A DNA stretch of 64,000 nt from UBA7803 sp041686955 (GTDB lineage: Bacteria; Pseudomonadota; Gammaproteobacteria; Pseudomonadales; Azotimanducaceae): positions 12,138-76,137 of the forward strand of contig JAWLCV010000012.1 of assembly GCA_041686955.1 (NCBI GenBank), given 5' to 3'. Below are positions 1 to 8,769 of the stretch, one piece after another. The notes beneath the pieces are model-generated. The model saw only the letters and a list, made by a program, of their open reading frames with translations, searched no databases and had not been told where the DNA came from. The translations under genes and the position numbers were made by a program. The number at the start of each line of letters is the position of its first letter. Within the stretch, counting starts at the first letter, position 1.

Positions 1-1487
1 TCGTTCTCCTCGATGAAGGTAGCGAGCTCCTTGCTCTGCTCCACGGCCTTGGCCAGGGTCATCCCCACCTCGAAGGGGATCAGCTTCGAGAGCTTGTCGG
101 CGAGGCCGTAGGGCTTTCCCTGCACGCGGGCCACGTCGCGCACCACGGCCTTGGCGGCCATGGTGCCGAAGGTGATGATCTGGCTCACCGCGTCCTGGCC
201 GTAGCGCTCGGAGACGTGAGCGATGACCCGGTCGCGCCCCTCCATGCAGAAGTCGATGTCGAAGTCGGGCATGGAGACCCGTTCCGGGTTGAGGAAGCGC
301 TCGAACAGCAGGTCGTAGCGCAGCGGATCCATGTCGGTGATACCGAGGGCGTAGGCCACCAGAGAGCCGCCGCCGGAGCCGCGGCCCGGCCCCACCGGGA
401 TGTCGTTGGCCTTGGCCCAGCCGATGAACTCCATGACGATGAGGAAGTAGCCGGGGAAACCCATCTGGTTGATGATCCCGAGCTCGTACTCCAGCCGTTC
501 CCGGTAACGCTCCTCGGGCAGCTCCAGCTCGCCGAGCTCCGCGAGCCGGCGCAGGCGCCGATCCAGCCCCGCCCGGGCCTCGGTTTCCAGGAACGCCTCC
601 AGGGTCACGCCTTCGGGCACCGGATAGTTCGGCAGGTAGTACTGCCCGAGCGGCACTTCCACGGTGCAGCGGCGGGCGATCTCCACGCTGTTGGCCAGGG
701 CTTCCGGCAGGTCGCTGAACAGCTCCGCCATCTCCGCCGCGGTCTTGAGGTATTGAGCCGGGCTGTAGCGGCGCTCCCGGCGCGGATCGTCCAGGGTCCG
801 TCCCTCGTGGATGCACACCCGCGTCTCGTGGGCCTCGAAGTCGGCCTCGTCCAGGAAGCAGACGTCGTTGGTGGCCACCACCGGCAATCCCAGGCGCGCC
901 GCCAGCGGCACCGCCAGGGCGATGTAGGGCTCCTCGCCGGCGCGCCCCGTGCGCGTGACCTCCACGTAGAAGCGCTCGGGAAAGGCCGCCTGCCATTCTT
1001 TCGCGATCTGCTCGGCTCGGGCTTCGTCGCCCTTGGACAACGCCTGGCCCAGCTCGCCGTCACGCCCCCCGGACAGCACCAGCAGGCCCTCCGAGCCGGC
1101 GAAGAGCTGTTCCCGGCTCAAGGTTCCGCGCACGGCAGCGTTGGTGTACGCGGCGGACACCAGGGCGATGAGGTTGCGAAAACCGGCCTGGTTCATGGCG
1201 AGAACGCCCAGGCGGTAGCGCTCCCCGGCCTCGCCGTGGAGCTCGAGGTCCGCGCCGACGAGGGGCTTCACCCCGGCGGCGAGGGCGGCCTGGTAGAACT
1301 TCACCAGGGCGAACAGGTTGGCCCGGTCCGTGAGCGCCAGGGCCGGCATCGCGAGCTCGGCGGCGCGCCGCGTCAGGGGCTTCACCTTGACGATGCTGTC
1401 TGCCAGCGAGTACTCGCTGTGCACCCGCAGGTGAACGAACTCCGGTTGCCGGGGAGGCTCCGCCGCCGCGCTGATCGCCTCGGCCAT
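1..1487 (-). CDS. dnaE: DNA polymerase III alpha subunit, N-terminal part (cut by window edge)
   Basis: Catalytic alpha subunit of the replicative DNA polymerase III. Only the first 495 codons lie in the window; the rest continues past position 1. The N-terminus shows the PHP domain opening (FVHLRVHSEYSL), followed by the polymerase palm with GPGRGSGGGSLVAYALG and MPDFDIDF. D408 and D410 match two of the catalytic aspartates of E. coli DnaE (D401, D403). The ATG at 1487 directly abuts the rnhB stop codon (1488-1490), so the two are probably co-transcribed and coupled. It is the last visible gene of the rpsB-to-dnaE minus-strand cluster. Function is certain from family motifs. Confidence 0.97.
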   Translation of the reverse strand, partial: MAEAISAAAEPPRQPEFVHLRVHSEYSLADSIVKVKPLTRRAAELAMPALALTDRANLFALVKFYQAALAAGVKPLVGADLELHGEAGERYRLGVLAMNQAGFRNLIALVSAAYTNAAVRGTLSREQLFAGSEGLLVLSGGRDGELGQALSKGDEARAEQIAKEWQAAFPERFYVEVTRTGRAGEEPYIALAVPLAARLGLPVVATNDVCFLDEADFEAHETRVCIHEGRTLDDPRRERRYSPAQYLKTAAEMAELFSDLPEALANSVEIARRCTVEVPLGQYYLPNYPVPEGVTLEAFLETEARAGLDRRLRRLAELGELELPEERYRERLEYELGIINQMGFPGYFLIVMEFIGWAKANDIPVGPGRGSGGGSLVAYALGITDMDPLRYDLLFERFLNPERVSMPDFDIDFCMEGRDRVIAHVSERYGQDAVSQIITFGTMAAKAVVRDVARVQGKPYGLADKLSKLIPFEVGMTLAKAVEQSKELATFIEEN

Positions 1488-2117
1488 CTAGAACAGCTCT
1501 CCGTTCTCGGCGACCACCTCACCGGGCACACCCAGGGCTCCCCGGACCGGCGCGAACGACTGCCGGTGCAGCGGCGTCGGGCCGAGCTCGCCGAGCGCCT
1601 TCAGGTGCTCGGGCGTGGCATAGCCCTTGTGCCGCTCCAGGCCATAACCCGGGTATGTCTCCGCCAGGGCCACCATCTCCGCGTCCCGCGCCACCTTGGC
1701 GAGAATGCCCGCCGCGCTGATGGCCGGCATGAGGGCATCACCGCCCACCAGGGCTACCGCCGAAACCGGGAACGCCGGCGTGAGGTTGCCGTCCACGAAG
1801 ATCAGCTCCGGGGCCGGGGACAGTGCGGCCACCGCCCGCTGCATGGCCAGGTGACTGGCGCGCAGGATGTTGATCTCGTCGATCTCGGCCACTTCGGCTC
1901 GGCCGAGCGCCCAGGCCAGCGCCCGCTCGCGAATCTGCCCCGCCAGGGTCTCGCGCTGCTCGGCGGTGAGAACCTTGGAGTCCTTGAGCCCGTCGATGGG
2001 CCGCAGAGGGTCGAGAATCACGGCTGCGGCGAGCACCGGCCCCGCCAGCGGCCCCCTGCCCGCCTCGTCCACACCCGCCGTGAGCACAGGCAGTGCCTGG
2101 TCTTCGAACAATCTCAT
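1488..2117 (-). CDS. rnhB: Ribonuclease HII
   Basis: Degrades the RNA strand of RNA-DNA hybrids and removes single ribonucleotides from DNA. The 209-residue product starts at the ATG at 2117. The open frame runs further upstream but only into lpxB antisense-frame sequence. The signature GVDEAGRGPLAGPV gives catalytic D17 and E18, with D109 (FVDGN) and D127 completing the four-acid metal site of the family. Length is normal (E. coli about 198). It lies between lpxB and dnaE, the classic gammaproteobacterial order, and its stop touches the dnaE start. Confidence 0.97.
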   Translation of the reverse strand: MRLFEDQALPVLTAGVDEAGRGPLAGPVLAAAVILDPLRPIDGLKDSKVLTAEQRETLAGQIRERALAWALGRAEVAEIDEINILRASHLAMQRAVAALSPAPELIFVDGNLTPAFPVSAVALVGGDALMPAISAAGILAKVARDAEMVALAETYPGYGLERHKGYATPEHLKALGELGPTPLHRQSFAPVRGALGVPGEVVAENGELF

Positions 2118-2145
2118 GAATGCGTGATCTACCGCCCCGCTTCTC

Positions 2146-3300
2146 TCAGTCGGCCCGCAGCCAGCCGGCCACGGCATCCGCCGCTCTGGCATCGGCGTCA
2201 CAACGCAGCTCCCGATGCAGGCGGTCGAACTCCGCCAAGTATTCGGGGTCGCCCCCGGCCTTGTCCAGTTCCCGGAGCAGCGCGGCGGCCAGAGCCGCCG
2301 GCGTGGCCCGATCCTGCAGCAGTTCGGGGACCAGCTCGCGGCCGGCGAGAATGTTCGGCAGCGCCACATAGGGCGTGCGCAGCAGGCGGCGCACCAGTGC
2401 ATAGCTGACCCGTCCGAGGCGGTAGCTGACCACCATGGGACGCCGCAGCAGCATGCCTTCCAGGGTGCTGGTGCCCGATTTCACCAGCGCTGCGTCGCAG
2501 GCGCACAGCGCGCGCCGGGCGTTGCCGTGATCCGGGACGATGCGCAGCGCAGGCTGCCGGCGCGTCGCCTCCGCGAGCCACCGGGCGATGGCCGGCCGCA
2601 CGCAGGGCACCACGAAACGCGCCTCCGGCCGATGCTCGGCGATGCGCGCCGCGGCCTCGAGAAACACCGGCCCCAGCAGGCGGATCTCGGACATGCGGCT
2701 GCCCGGGAGCAGGCCCACCACGAGCCCGGCCTCGGGCAGCCCGAGCTCGGCCCGGGCCGCGCGCCGGTGAGCATCGTCACCGGCGTCCAGGTCGATGGCG
2801 TCCGCCAGCGGGTGGCCCACGTAGACCGCGCGCAGCGGCGTGTCCCGGTACAGGGCCGGCTCGAACGGATACAGGGTGAGGAGCATGTCGGCGGCCCGGG
2901 CGATGCGCCGGATACGGCCGCGGCGCCACGCGTAGACCGAGGGGCTCACGTAGTGCACGGTGGGAACCCCTCGCTGCCGCAGCCGGCGTTCGAGCAGCAG
3001 GTTGAAGACGTTGAAGTCGACGCCTACGAAGACGTCCGGACGCCGCGCATCGAAGGTGCGCAGCAGCAGACGCAGGATGCGGAGCAGCTCGGGCAGCCGG
3101 CGCAGGGGATCGACGAACCCGTTCACCGCCAGCCGGTCCATGGGAACCAGGGATTCCAGGCCCTCCGCCAGCATGCCCGGGCCGCCGATGCCGAGGAAAC
3201 GGGCGTCCGGGTAACGGCGCTTGAGCTCGGCCATCAGGCCCCGGCCCAGGTTGTCGCCCGACGCCTCGCCGGCGACCATGCCGATGGTGAGCGGTGCCAC
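2146..3300 (-). CDS. lpxB: Lipid-A-disaccharide synthase
   Basis: Glycosyltransferase (GT19) that joins UDP-2,3-diacylglucosamine and lipid X into the lipid A disaccharide at the inner-membrane face. The 384-residue protein opens with TIGMVAGEASGDNLGRGLM, the family N-terminal Rossmann motif. Further on are VGVDFNVFNL, HYVSPSVYAW, GHPLADA and LLPGSR, all typical of LpxB. Length matches the family (382 in E. coli). It is 21 bases downstream of the lpxA stop and 28 bases upstream of rnhB, within the lpxD-fabZ-lpxA-lpxB block. Confidence 0.98.
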   Translation of the reverse strand: MAPLTIGMVAGEASGDNLGRGLMAELKRRYPDARFLGIGGPGMLAEGLESLVPMDRLAVNGFVDPLRRLPELLRILRLLLRTFDARRPDVFVGVDFNVFNLLLERRLRQRGVPTVHYVSPSVYAWRRGRIRRIARAADMLLTLYPFEPALYRDTPLRAVYVGHPLADAIDLDAGDDAHRRAARAELGLPEAGLVVGLLPGSRMSEIRLLGPVFLEAAARIAEHRPEARFVVPCVRPAIARWLAEATRRQPALRIVPDHGNARRALCACDAALVKSGTSTLEGMLLRRPMVVSYRLGRVSYALVRRLLRTPYVALPNILAGRELVPELLQDRATPAALAAALLRELDKAGGDPEYLAEFDRLHRELRCDADARAADAVAGWLRAD

Positions 3301-3321
3301 GGCCTCAGCCGGGCAGCTTGA

Positions 3322-4170
3322 TCATGATTCGGTCCCGCCGGAAGGCTCGCCGGAAGGCTCGCCGGAAGCCTCGCCAGCGGCGCCGCCACGCTCGTTCCGC
3401 GGCCGCACGATGCCCCAGCGGGAATCGCGCACGCAGGCCACGAACGAGGCCACCTCCGGAACCTGGTCCGCCAGCGGCGCCAGGCGTTCGCAGGCTTCCC
3501 GGGCGGTGAGGCCGGAGCGGTAGACGGTCTTGTAGGCGTCCCGGATCTGCCGGATCAGGGTCCGGGAGTAGCCGCGCCGGCGCATGCCCTCGATGTTGGG
3601 CCCCACGGCGGCGGCCGGGTTGCCCATGACCGTGACGTAGTCGGGCACGTCCTTGATCACCAGGCTCATGGCCGCCAGATGGGTGTGGGCGCCGACGCGC
3701 CGGTGCTGGGCCACCCCCGCATAGCCGCCGAAGTTGGCGTAGTCCCCCACCCTCACGTGCCCGGAGACCGCGGCGTAGTTCGCCAGGATCACGTGATCGC
3801 CGATGACGCAGTCGTGGGCGATGTGCACGTACGGCATGAACAGGCAATGGCTGCCGATGACCGTGCGCCCCTGGTCCTTCACCGTGCCCCGGTGCACGTT
3901 CACCCCTTCCCGGAACACGTTGTCGTCGCCCACCTCCAGGGTGGTGGGCTCGCCCTGGTAGCTCGTGTCGGAGGTGTCCTCGCCGATGCAGGAGAACTGG
4001 TAGATGCGGTTGCGCTTCCCGAGGCGCGTCGGACCCTTCAGCACCACGTGGGAGGCGATGCTGCAGTCGTCGCCGATCTCCACGTCCGGGCCCACGATGG
4101 TCCAGGGCCCGATGGAGACGTTGGCGCCGATCCGCGCAGACGGATCGATGATGGCTCTGGGATCGATCAC
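3322..4170 (-). CDS. lpxA: UDP-N-acetylglucosamine acyltransferase (divergent active-site surroundings)
   Basis: First step of lipid A synthesis: transfers R-3-hydroxyacyl from ACP to UDP-GlcNAc. A GTG start at 4170 is chosen because AAAGAGGAGG lies 8 bases upstream and the protein then begins IDPRA like E. coli LpxA; an ATG at 4209 would overlap fabZ. The 282 residues show hexapeptide-repeat left-handed beta-helix sequence and then the LpxA helical tail (NIEGMRRRGYS). The catalytic base is present as H119 (HIAHDC). By my alignment with remembered E. coli LpxA, H160 is replaced by Ala154, K76 by Ser70, and the ruler glycine G173 by Ala167. The tail ends in a low-complexity GEPSG repeat. Identity is firm; acyl-chain specificity is unknown. 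Confidence 0.95.
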   Translation of the reverse strand: MIDPRAIIDPSARIGANVSIGPWTIVGPDVEIGDDCSIASHVVLKGPTRLGKRNRIYQFSCIGEDTSDTSYQGEPTTLEVGDDNVFREGVNVHRGTVKDQGRTVIGSHCLFMPYVHIAHDCVIGDHVILANYAAVSGHVRVGDYANFGGYAGVAQHRRVGAHTHLAAMSLVIKDVPDYVTVMGNPAAAVGPNIEGMRRRGYSRTLIRQIRDAYKTVYRSGLTAREACERLAPLADQVPEVASFVACVRDSRWGIVRPRNERGGAAGEASGEPSGEPSGGTES

Positions 4171-4187
4171 GCCGGCCACCTCCTCTT

Positions 4188-4625
4188 TCAGAGGGCACGC
4201 TCCACGCACGTGATCTCCGAGGTGCAGGTGAGCTCGTCGTCGACGTACGCCTTGCAGTCGAACTTCATGACCCCGCGCTTCTCCGCCAGCATGCGGCTCT
4301 CCATCATGAGCCGGTCGCCGGGAATCACCGGACGCTTGAAGCGGGTGCGATCGGTTCCGCCCAGGTAATAGGTGAAACCGTCCGACGGACGCCGATTCTT
4401 GCTCTCGAAGGCCAGCACGCCGGAAAGCTGGGCCATGGCCTCCACGATGAGCACGCCGGGCATGATGGGATGACCCGGGAAGTGGCCGTTGAAGAAGGGC
4501 TCGTTCACGGTCACGTTCTTGTAGCCGCGGATGTGCTCACCGGGGGTCAGCTCCACCACGCGATCCACCAGCAGAAAGGGGTACCGGTGGGGCAGGTACT
4601 CGAACAGCTCGTTGATCTTTTTCAT
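4188..4625 (-). CDS. fabZ: 3-hydroxyacyl-ACP dehydratase FabZ
   Basis: Dehydrates beta-hydroxyacyl-ACP in type II fatty acid synthesis. The 145-residue product starts MKKINELFEYLPHRYPFLLVDRV. It carries the hot-dog-fold active-site segment NGHFPGHPIMPGVLIVEAMAQ, with H48 and E62 as the catalytic pair. Its ATG overlaps the lpxD stop as ATGA (4622-4625), indicating translational coupling. It competes with LpxA for the 3-hydroxyacyl-ACP pool, which explains its place in the lipid A operon. Confidence 0.98.
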   Translation of the reverse strand: MKKINELFEYLPHRYPFLLVDRVVELTPGEHIRGYKNVTVNEPFFNGHFPGHPIMPGVLIVEAMAQLSGVLAFESKNRRPSDGFTYYLGGTDRTRFKRPVIPGDRLMMESRMLAEKRGVMKFDCKAYVDDELTCTSEITCVERAL

Positions 4626-5692
4626 TCTGGATCCTGCTCTGCTGACTCGGAAAGTTCGGTCCGCTCGAGGGCCCGCTCCAGGCGCGCCACCCGGCGGCTC
4701 AGGTCGTCGAGACGCTGGAAACGCAGGGCGTTTCGCTTCCACTGGCGGCCCGGCGCGTGCAGCACGCCGCCGGAGTAGACGCCGGGCTCGGTGATGGAGG
4801 CCGACACGTGGGTCATGCCGCTCACCACCACACCATCGCACAGCTCGATGGGTCCGTCGCCGCCCACCCCCACGCCTCCCGCCAGGATGCAGTGACGGCC
4901 GATGCGGGTGCTGCCCACGATGCCCACGCAGCCGCAGATCACGGTGTGGGCGCCGATGTGGCAGTTGTGCCCGATCTGCACCTGATTGTCGATCTTCACG
5001 CCGTCCTCGATCACGGTATCGTCGATGGCGCCGCGGTCGATGGTGGAGCAGGCGCCCACGCTCACGTCGTCGCCGAGCACCACCCCGCCGAGCTGGGCGA
5101 TGGAGTGCAGCCGCCCGGCCCCGTCCGGCGCGAAGCCGAAGCCGTCGGCGCCGATCACCGCGCCGCTGTGCACGGTGCAGCGCGCCCCCGTGCGGACGTC
5201 GGGATAGAGCACCGCGTTCGCCATGAGCACGCCGTCTTCCCCCACCACGCAGCGCTCGCCAACCACGGCGTTGGCGTACACCCGCACCCGCGGGCCGATG
5301 CGAGCTCCGGCCGCCACCACCACCCCCGGGCCGATGCAGGCACTGTCGCTCACCGCCGCAGCCGGATCCACCCGGGCGCCCGGGTCCACCCCCACCGGGA
5401 GCTCAGGCAAGCGGGCGAAGAGTTGAGAGACCCGGGCGAAGGCCAGATACGGGTTCTCCACCACCAGTGCCGGGCCCGGCCAGAGCTCGAGATCCTTCTC
5501 CGAGAGGATCACGGCGCCGGCCCGGGTGGTGGCGAGCTGCCGGCGGTACGCAGGGCTGGACAGGTGGGAAACGTCGCCCGGGCCCGCGCCGGCCAGACTG
5601 CCGAGGCCCGTGATTCGAATGGCCGGATCGCCCACCAGCCGCGCCGACAGGCGATCCGCCAGCTCCGCCAGAGTGAAGGTGAGGTCACTCAC
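4622..5692 (-). CDS. lpxD: UDP-3-O-(3-hydroxyacyl)glucosamine N-acyltransferase
   Basis: Third enzyme of lipid A synthesis; adds the N-linked hydroxyacyl chain to UDP-3-O-acyl-glucosamine. The 356-residue protein has the N-terminal uridine-binding domain (about 1-100) and a hexapeptide-repeat beta-helix (about 105-320). It ends in the C-terminal helix (RRVARLERAL) typical of LpxD. The catalytic histidine is H242 in VQIGHNCHIG, matching H239 of E. coli. ITEPGVYSGG is a further family hallmark. It sits 16 bases after skp and overlaps fabZ by four bases. Confidence 0.98.
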   Translation of the reverse strand: MSDLTFTLAELADRLSARLVGDPAIRITGLGSLAGAGPGDVSHLSSPAYRRQLATTRAGAVILSEKDLELWPGPALVVENPYLAFARVSQLFARLPELPVGVDPGARVDPAAAVSDSACIGPGVVVAAGARIGPRVRVYANAVVGERCVVGEDGVLMANAVLYPDVRTGARCTVHSGAVIGADGFGFAPDGAGRLHSIAQLGGVVLGDDVSVGACSTIDRGAIDDTVIEDGVKIDNQVQIGHNCHIGAHTVICGCVGIVGSTRIGRHCILAGGVGVGGDGPIELCDGVVVSGMTHVSASITEPGVYSGGVLHAPGRQWKRNALRFQRLDDLSRRVARLERALERTELSESAEQDPE

Positions 5693-5708
5693 GGGAAGCG
5701 GCCCCCGA

Positions 5709-6230
5709 TCAACGGGACGCTTGCCGCCGCTCGTTGAGCTTCTCGGTCACCTTCCGGGTGATATCGTGCCTGGAATTGGCGTACAGCAGACCGTTGCGCT
5801 GCATGATCACGTCGTAGCCCTCGAGCTCGATCAGATCCTTCAACACGGCGTCGATCTTCGGCGCCATCTGCTGCAGCAACTCCTGACGACGGTCCTGCAC
5901 CTCTTTCTGCAGCTTGTTCACCAGGAACTGGTAGTCCAGCCGCTTGTCCTCGATTTCCTTCTGGCGGCGGCGCTGCTCGCTGGGGCTCATCACCTCGGCG
6001 TCCTTCTGTAGCTGCTCCTGCAGCGCCATGATCTCCTCGCCCAGCGCGTTCACCTCGTCCTGGTCGTCCTTGAGCGCGTTCTGGGTATCCTCCATCAGCT
6101 GCTGGGCTTCCTCGCTTTCGAGCAGCGCCCGCTGGGTGTCCAGCACGGCGATCTTCAGCTCGGCGGCCACTCCCCCGGCGGCGAACAGCGCGAGCGACAG
6201 CAACGACCAACTCACAAACTTCCTGATCAC
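5709..6230 (-). CDS. skp: Periplasmic chaperone Skp/OmpH
   Basis: Trimeric periplasmic holdase that carries unfolded outer-membrane proteins to the BAM complex. The 173-residue precursor begins with a Sec signal peptide (MIRKFVSWSLLSLALFAAGGVAA), followed by the short beta strand KIAVLDTQRAL. A long, charged coiled-coil region (about 40-140) forms the tentacles. AAGGAG lies 7 bases before the ATG. It stands directly downstream of bamA, as in most Gammaproteobacteria. Confidence 0.96.
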   Translation of the reverse strand: MIRKFVSWSLLSLALFAAGGVAAELKIAVLDTQRALLESEEAQQLMEDTQNALKDDQDEVNALGEEIMALQEQLQKDAEVMSPSEQRRRQKEIEDKRLDYQFLVNKLQKEVQDRRQELLQQMAPKIDAVLKDLIELEGYDVIMQRNGLLYANSRHDITRKVTEKLNERRQASR

Positions 6231-6394
6231 GATTCACTCCTTGGCAAAGCGTTTCCGGCACCCCAACGGGCGCCCCAACGACGCCTGCGCGTCACTATGA
6301 CGGCCTCCGCGGCCCGGGTACCGCAACTTCGTCTCCCGGTATCACGCGGCCCCCCCGGCCCGTCCGACCCTCGCCGGGCGGGCGCATTCTATCA

Positions 6395-8752
6395 TCAGAA
6401 CGTCCGGCCAAGCTCGAACTGGAAGGTCTCCTTCTCGTCGAACTCGCCCGCGTTGAACGGCTTGGCAAGGCCGAAGGTCATGGGCCCCATCCCCGTCAGC
6501 CAGGTGACCGCGAAGCCCGCCGAGTAGCGTATCTCCCCTGCGTCGAAGTCGCTGCACACCGTGCTGACGCTCGGGCAGTTGGTGTTGAACACGTTGCCGG
6601 CGTCGAAGAACAGGACCGGCCGGAATTGGCGACTGTCTTCCATGAACGGCAGCGGGAAGATCAGCTCGGCGCTCGCCTCCACCAGCAGATTGCCCCCGAA
6701 CGGCGGCGGCTCCCGGCGGAAGATGGGGTCCGGCACGCCGTCTCCGTCCAGGTCCACCAGGGGATCCGTGCTGCGAGGCCCCAGGGTGTTCTGCTCGAAG
6801 CCCCGCACCGAGCCGAACCCGCCGGCGAAGAAGTGCTCGTAGAACGGCAGCGCGTCGCTGCTGCCGTAACCGTCGCCGAAGCCCAGCCGGGTCCGGAACC
6901 GGGTGGTCCAGCGGTCGCTGATGGGAAAGTACTGCTGCCCGGTGTAGACCAGCTTGTAGAACTGCAGATCGCTGCCGGGCACCGCCGCCTCCAGCGCCAG
7001 CGACTGGGAACGGCCCCGAGTGGGGAAGAGGCCGCGGTTCAAGGTCGAGCTGCTCCAGGACAGATTCAGCTTGTAGTTCAGGGAATCGCTGCCGTTCTCG
7101 TCGATGAACTCGCTGATCTCCTGGGCCGGAAACCGCCCCTCGGTGATGTCGGTGTACTCGACGGTGCCGCCGAAGTTGATGCGCCTGGTCTCGCCGATGG
7201 GGAAGCCGAAGTTGATCCCCGCCCCGTAAGAATTAGTGGTGAAGCGGGCGATGTTGGCCTCGTCGTAGTTCGATTCCCGGAAGAAGACGTTGAAGCCGCG
7301 GCTGATGCCGTCCAGGGTGAAGTACGGATCGAAGTAGTTGAAGCTGGCGGAGCGCTGGAACTTGGAGTACGAAAGCCCCACCCCCAGGCTGTTGCCGGTG
7401 CCGAGCACGTTGCTCTCCTGGTAGTTGGCGCCGAGGATCAGCCCGTAGCCCTGGGAGTACCCCACGGTGGCGGAGATGCTGCCGGAGGGCTGCTCCTCGA
7501 CGCTGAAGTCCACGTCGATCTGATCGTCCGTGCCGGGCACCTCGGGGGTCTCCACGTTCACTTCCTTGAAGAAGCCCAGCCGCTCGAGGCGCACCTTGGA
7601 AAGATCGATCTGCGCGGTGGAGGCCCAGCCTCCCTCCATTTGCCGCATCTCCCGGCGCAGCACTTCGTCCTGGGTGACGCTGTTGCCGGAGAAGGTGATG
7701 CGCCGCACGTAGGCCCGGTTGCCGGCGTCGACGAAAAACTCCACGTCCACGGTGCCGTCGTCGTTGATCTTCGGAACGCCGCTGGCGGTGGCGAAGGTGT
7801 AGCCGGAGTTACCGAGCGCCTGGGTGAGGCGCTCCTCGGTGGCGGTGACCCGGGCCTGGGAGAACACCTGCTCCGGCGCCACCACGAACAGCCGCCGCAG
7901 GTCGTCCGGGCGGACGTCGTGGAGCTCGCCCACCAGGTTCACGTCCCGCACCGTGTACTTCGGCCCCTCCTCCACGTTCATGGTGATGTAGACCTGACGG
8001 CGATCGGGCGTGATGCTCACCTGGGTGGACTCGATGTCGAACTCCACGTAGCCGCGGTCGCGATAGTAGGATTCCAGCTTCTCCAGGTCTCCGGCGAGCT
8101 TCTCCCGCGAGTACTTGTCGTCGTTGCGGTAGAACGAGAACAGGCTCGGGTGCTGGAGCTCCAGCTCCTCGAGCAGATCCTCCTGGTCGAACACCTCGGC
8201 GCCGACGATGTTGATGTGGCGGATCCCGGAGGTCTTGCCCTCCTCGATGTCGATCTTGATGGCCACGCGGTTGCGCGGCAGCTCCTCCACCTCGGTCTCG
8301 ATGCTGGCCCCGTAGCGGCCCTGGGCGACGTACTGCCGCTCGAGCTCCAGGCCCACCCGCTCCAGGGTCGCCTGCTTGAAGATCTCGCCTTCCTGCAGCC
8401 CCTGCTGCGACAGGCCCTCGAGCAGCGCCTCGGTCTGAATCGCCTTGTTCCCCTCGATCTCGATGCTCTCGATGGCGGGGCGCTCCTTCACCGAGATCAC
8501 CAGGACGTCGTCGTCACGCGCCATGCGAATGTCGTCGAAGTATCCGGAATCGAACAGGATGCGGATGAGCTGGCGGATCGTGACCTCGTCCACCGTGTCG
8601 CCCACGTTCACCGGGAGGAGGTTGAACACGGTGCCCGCGCTCACCCGCTGCAGGCCCTGAAGGCGAATGTCGGAAATGGTGAACGTGTCTGCCCAGGCGG
8701 TACACGACCACCACAACAGCAAGCAGCACAGCCAGCGTAGCGAACGCCTCAT
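6395..8752 (-). CDS. bamA: Outer membrane protein assembly factor BamA
   Basis: Central Omp85 component of the BAM complex, inserting beta-barrel proteins into the outer membrane. The 785-residue precursor starts at the ATG at 8752 with signal peptide MRRSLRWLCCLLLWWSCTAWA. Five POTRA domains follow (about 22-425), then a 16-strand barrel with SYSQGYGLILG-type strands and the L6 motif VRGFEQNTLGP. The C-terminal residue is phenylalanine (LGRTF), the usual outer-membrane beta signal. The frame stays open upstream into rseP, but no signal peptide would result. It sits 17 bases after rseP and upstream of skp. Confidence 0.98.
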   Translation of the reverse strand: MRRSLRWLCCLLLWWSCTAWADTFTISDIRLQGLQRVSAGTVFNLLPVNVGDTVDEVTIRQLIRILFDSGYFDDIRMARDDDVLVISVKERPAIESIEIEGNKAIQTEALLEGLSQQGLQEGEIFKQATLERVGLELERQYVAQGRYGASIETEVEELPRNRVAIKIDIEEGKTSGIRHINIVGAEVFDQEDLLEELELQHPSLFSFYRNDDKYSREKLAGDLEKLESYYRDRGYVEFDIESTQVSITPDRRQVYITMNVEEGPKYTVRDVNLVGELHDVRPDDLRRLFVVAPEQVFSQARVTATEERLTQALGNSGYTFATASGVPKINDDGTVDVEFFVDAGNRAYVRRITFSGNSVTQDEVLRREMRQMEGGWASTAQIDLSKVRLERLGFFKEVNVETPEVPGTDDQIDVDFSVEEQPSGSISATVGYSQGYGLILGANYQESNVLGTGNSLGVGLSYSKFQRSASFNYFDPYFTLDGISRGFNVFFRESNYDEANIARFTTNSYGAGINFGFPIGETRRINFGGTVEYTDITEGRFPAQEISEFIDENGSDSLNYKLNLSWSSSTLNRGLFPTRGRSQSLALEAAVPGSDLQFYKLVYTGQQYFPISDRWTTRFRTRLGFGDGYGSSDALPFYEHFFAGGFGSVRGFEQNTLGPRSTDPLVDLDGDGVPDPIFRREPPPFGGNLLVEASAELIFPLPFMEDSRQFRPVLFFDAGNVFNTNCPSVSTVCSDFDAGEIRYSAGFAVTWLTGMGPMTFGLAKPFNAGEFDEKETFQFELGRTF

Positions 8753-8769
8753 GTCCCCCCCAGGGCCGA

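Noticed and set aside
216..3321. Long plus-strand open frames opposite dnaE, rnhB and lpxB
   Set aside because: They are antisense shadows of high-GC genes: composition is rich in Arg, His, Gln and Gly with no recognisable domain, while the minus strand carries clear family motifs.
3322..3400. GEPSG repeat at the LpxA C-terminus as a functional element
   Set aside because: Only two or three short low-complexity units at a variable tail; probably neutral.
6626..8740. A 704-codon plus-strand frame opposite bamA
   Set aside because: Shadow frame of bamA. It has no domain, signal peptide or ribosome site, and bamA is unmistakable.
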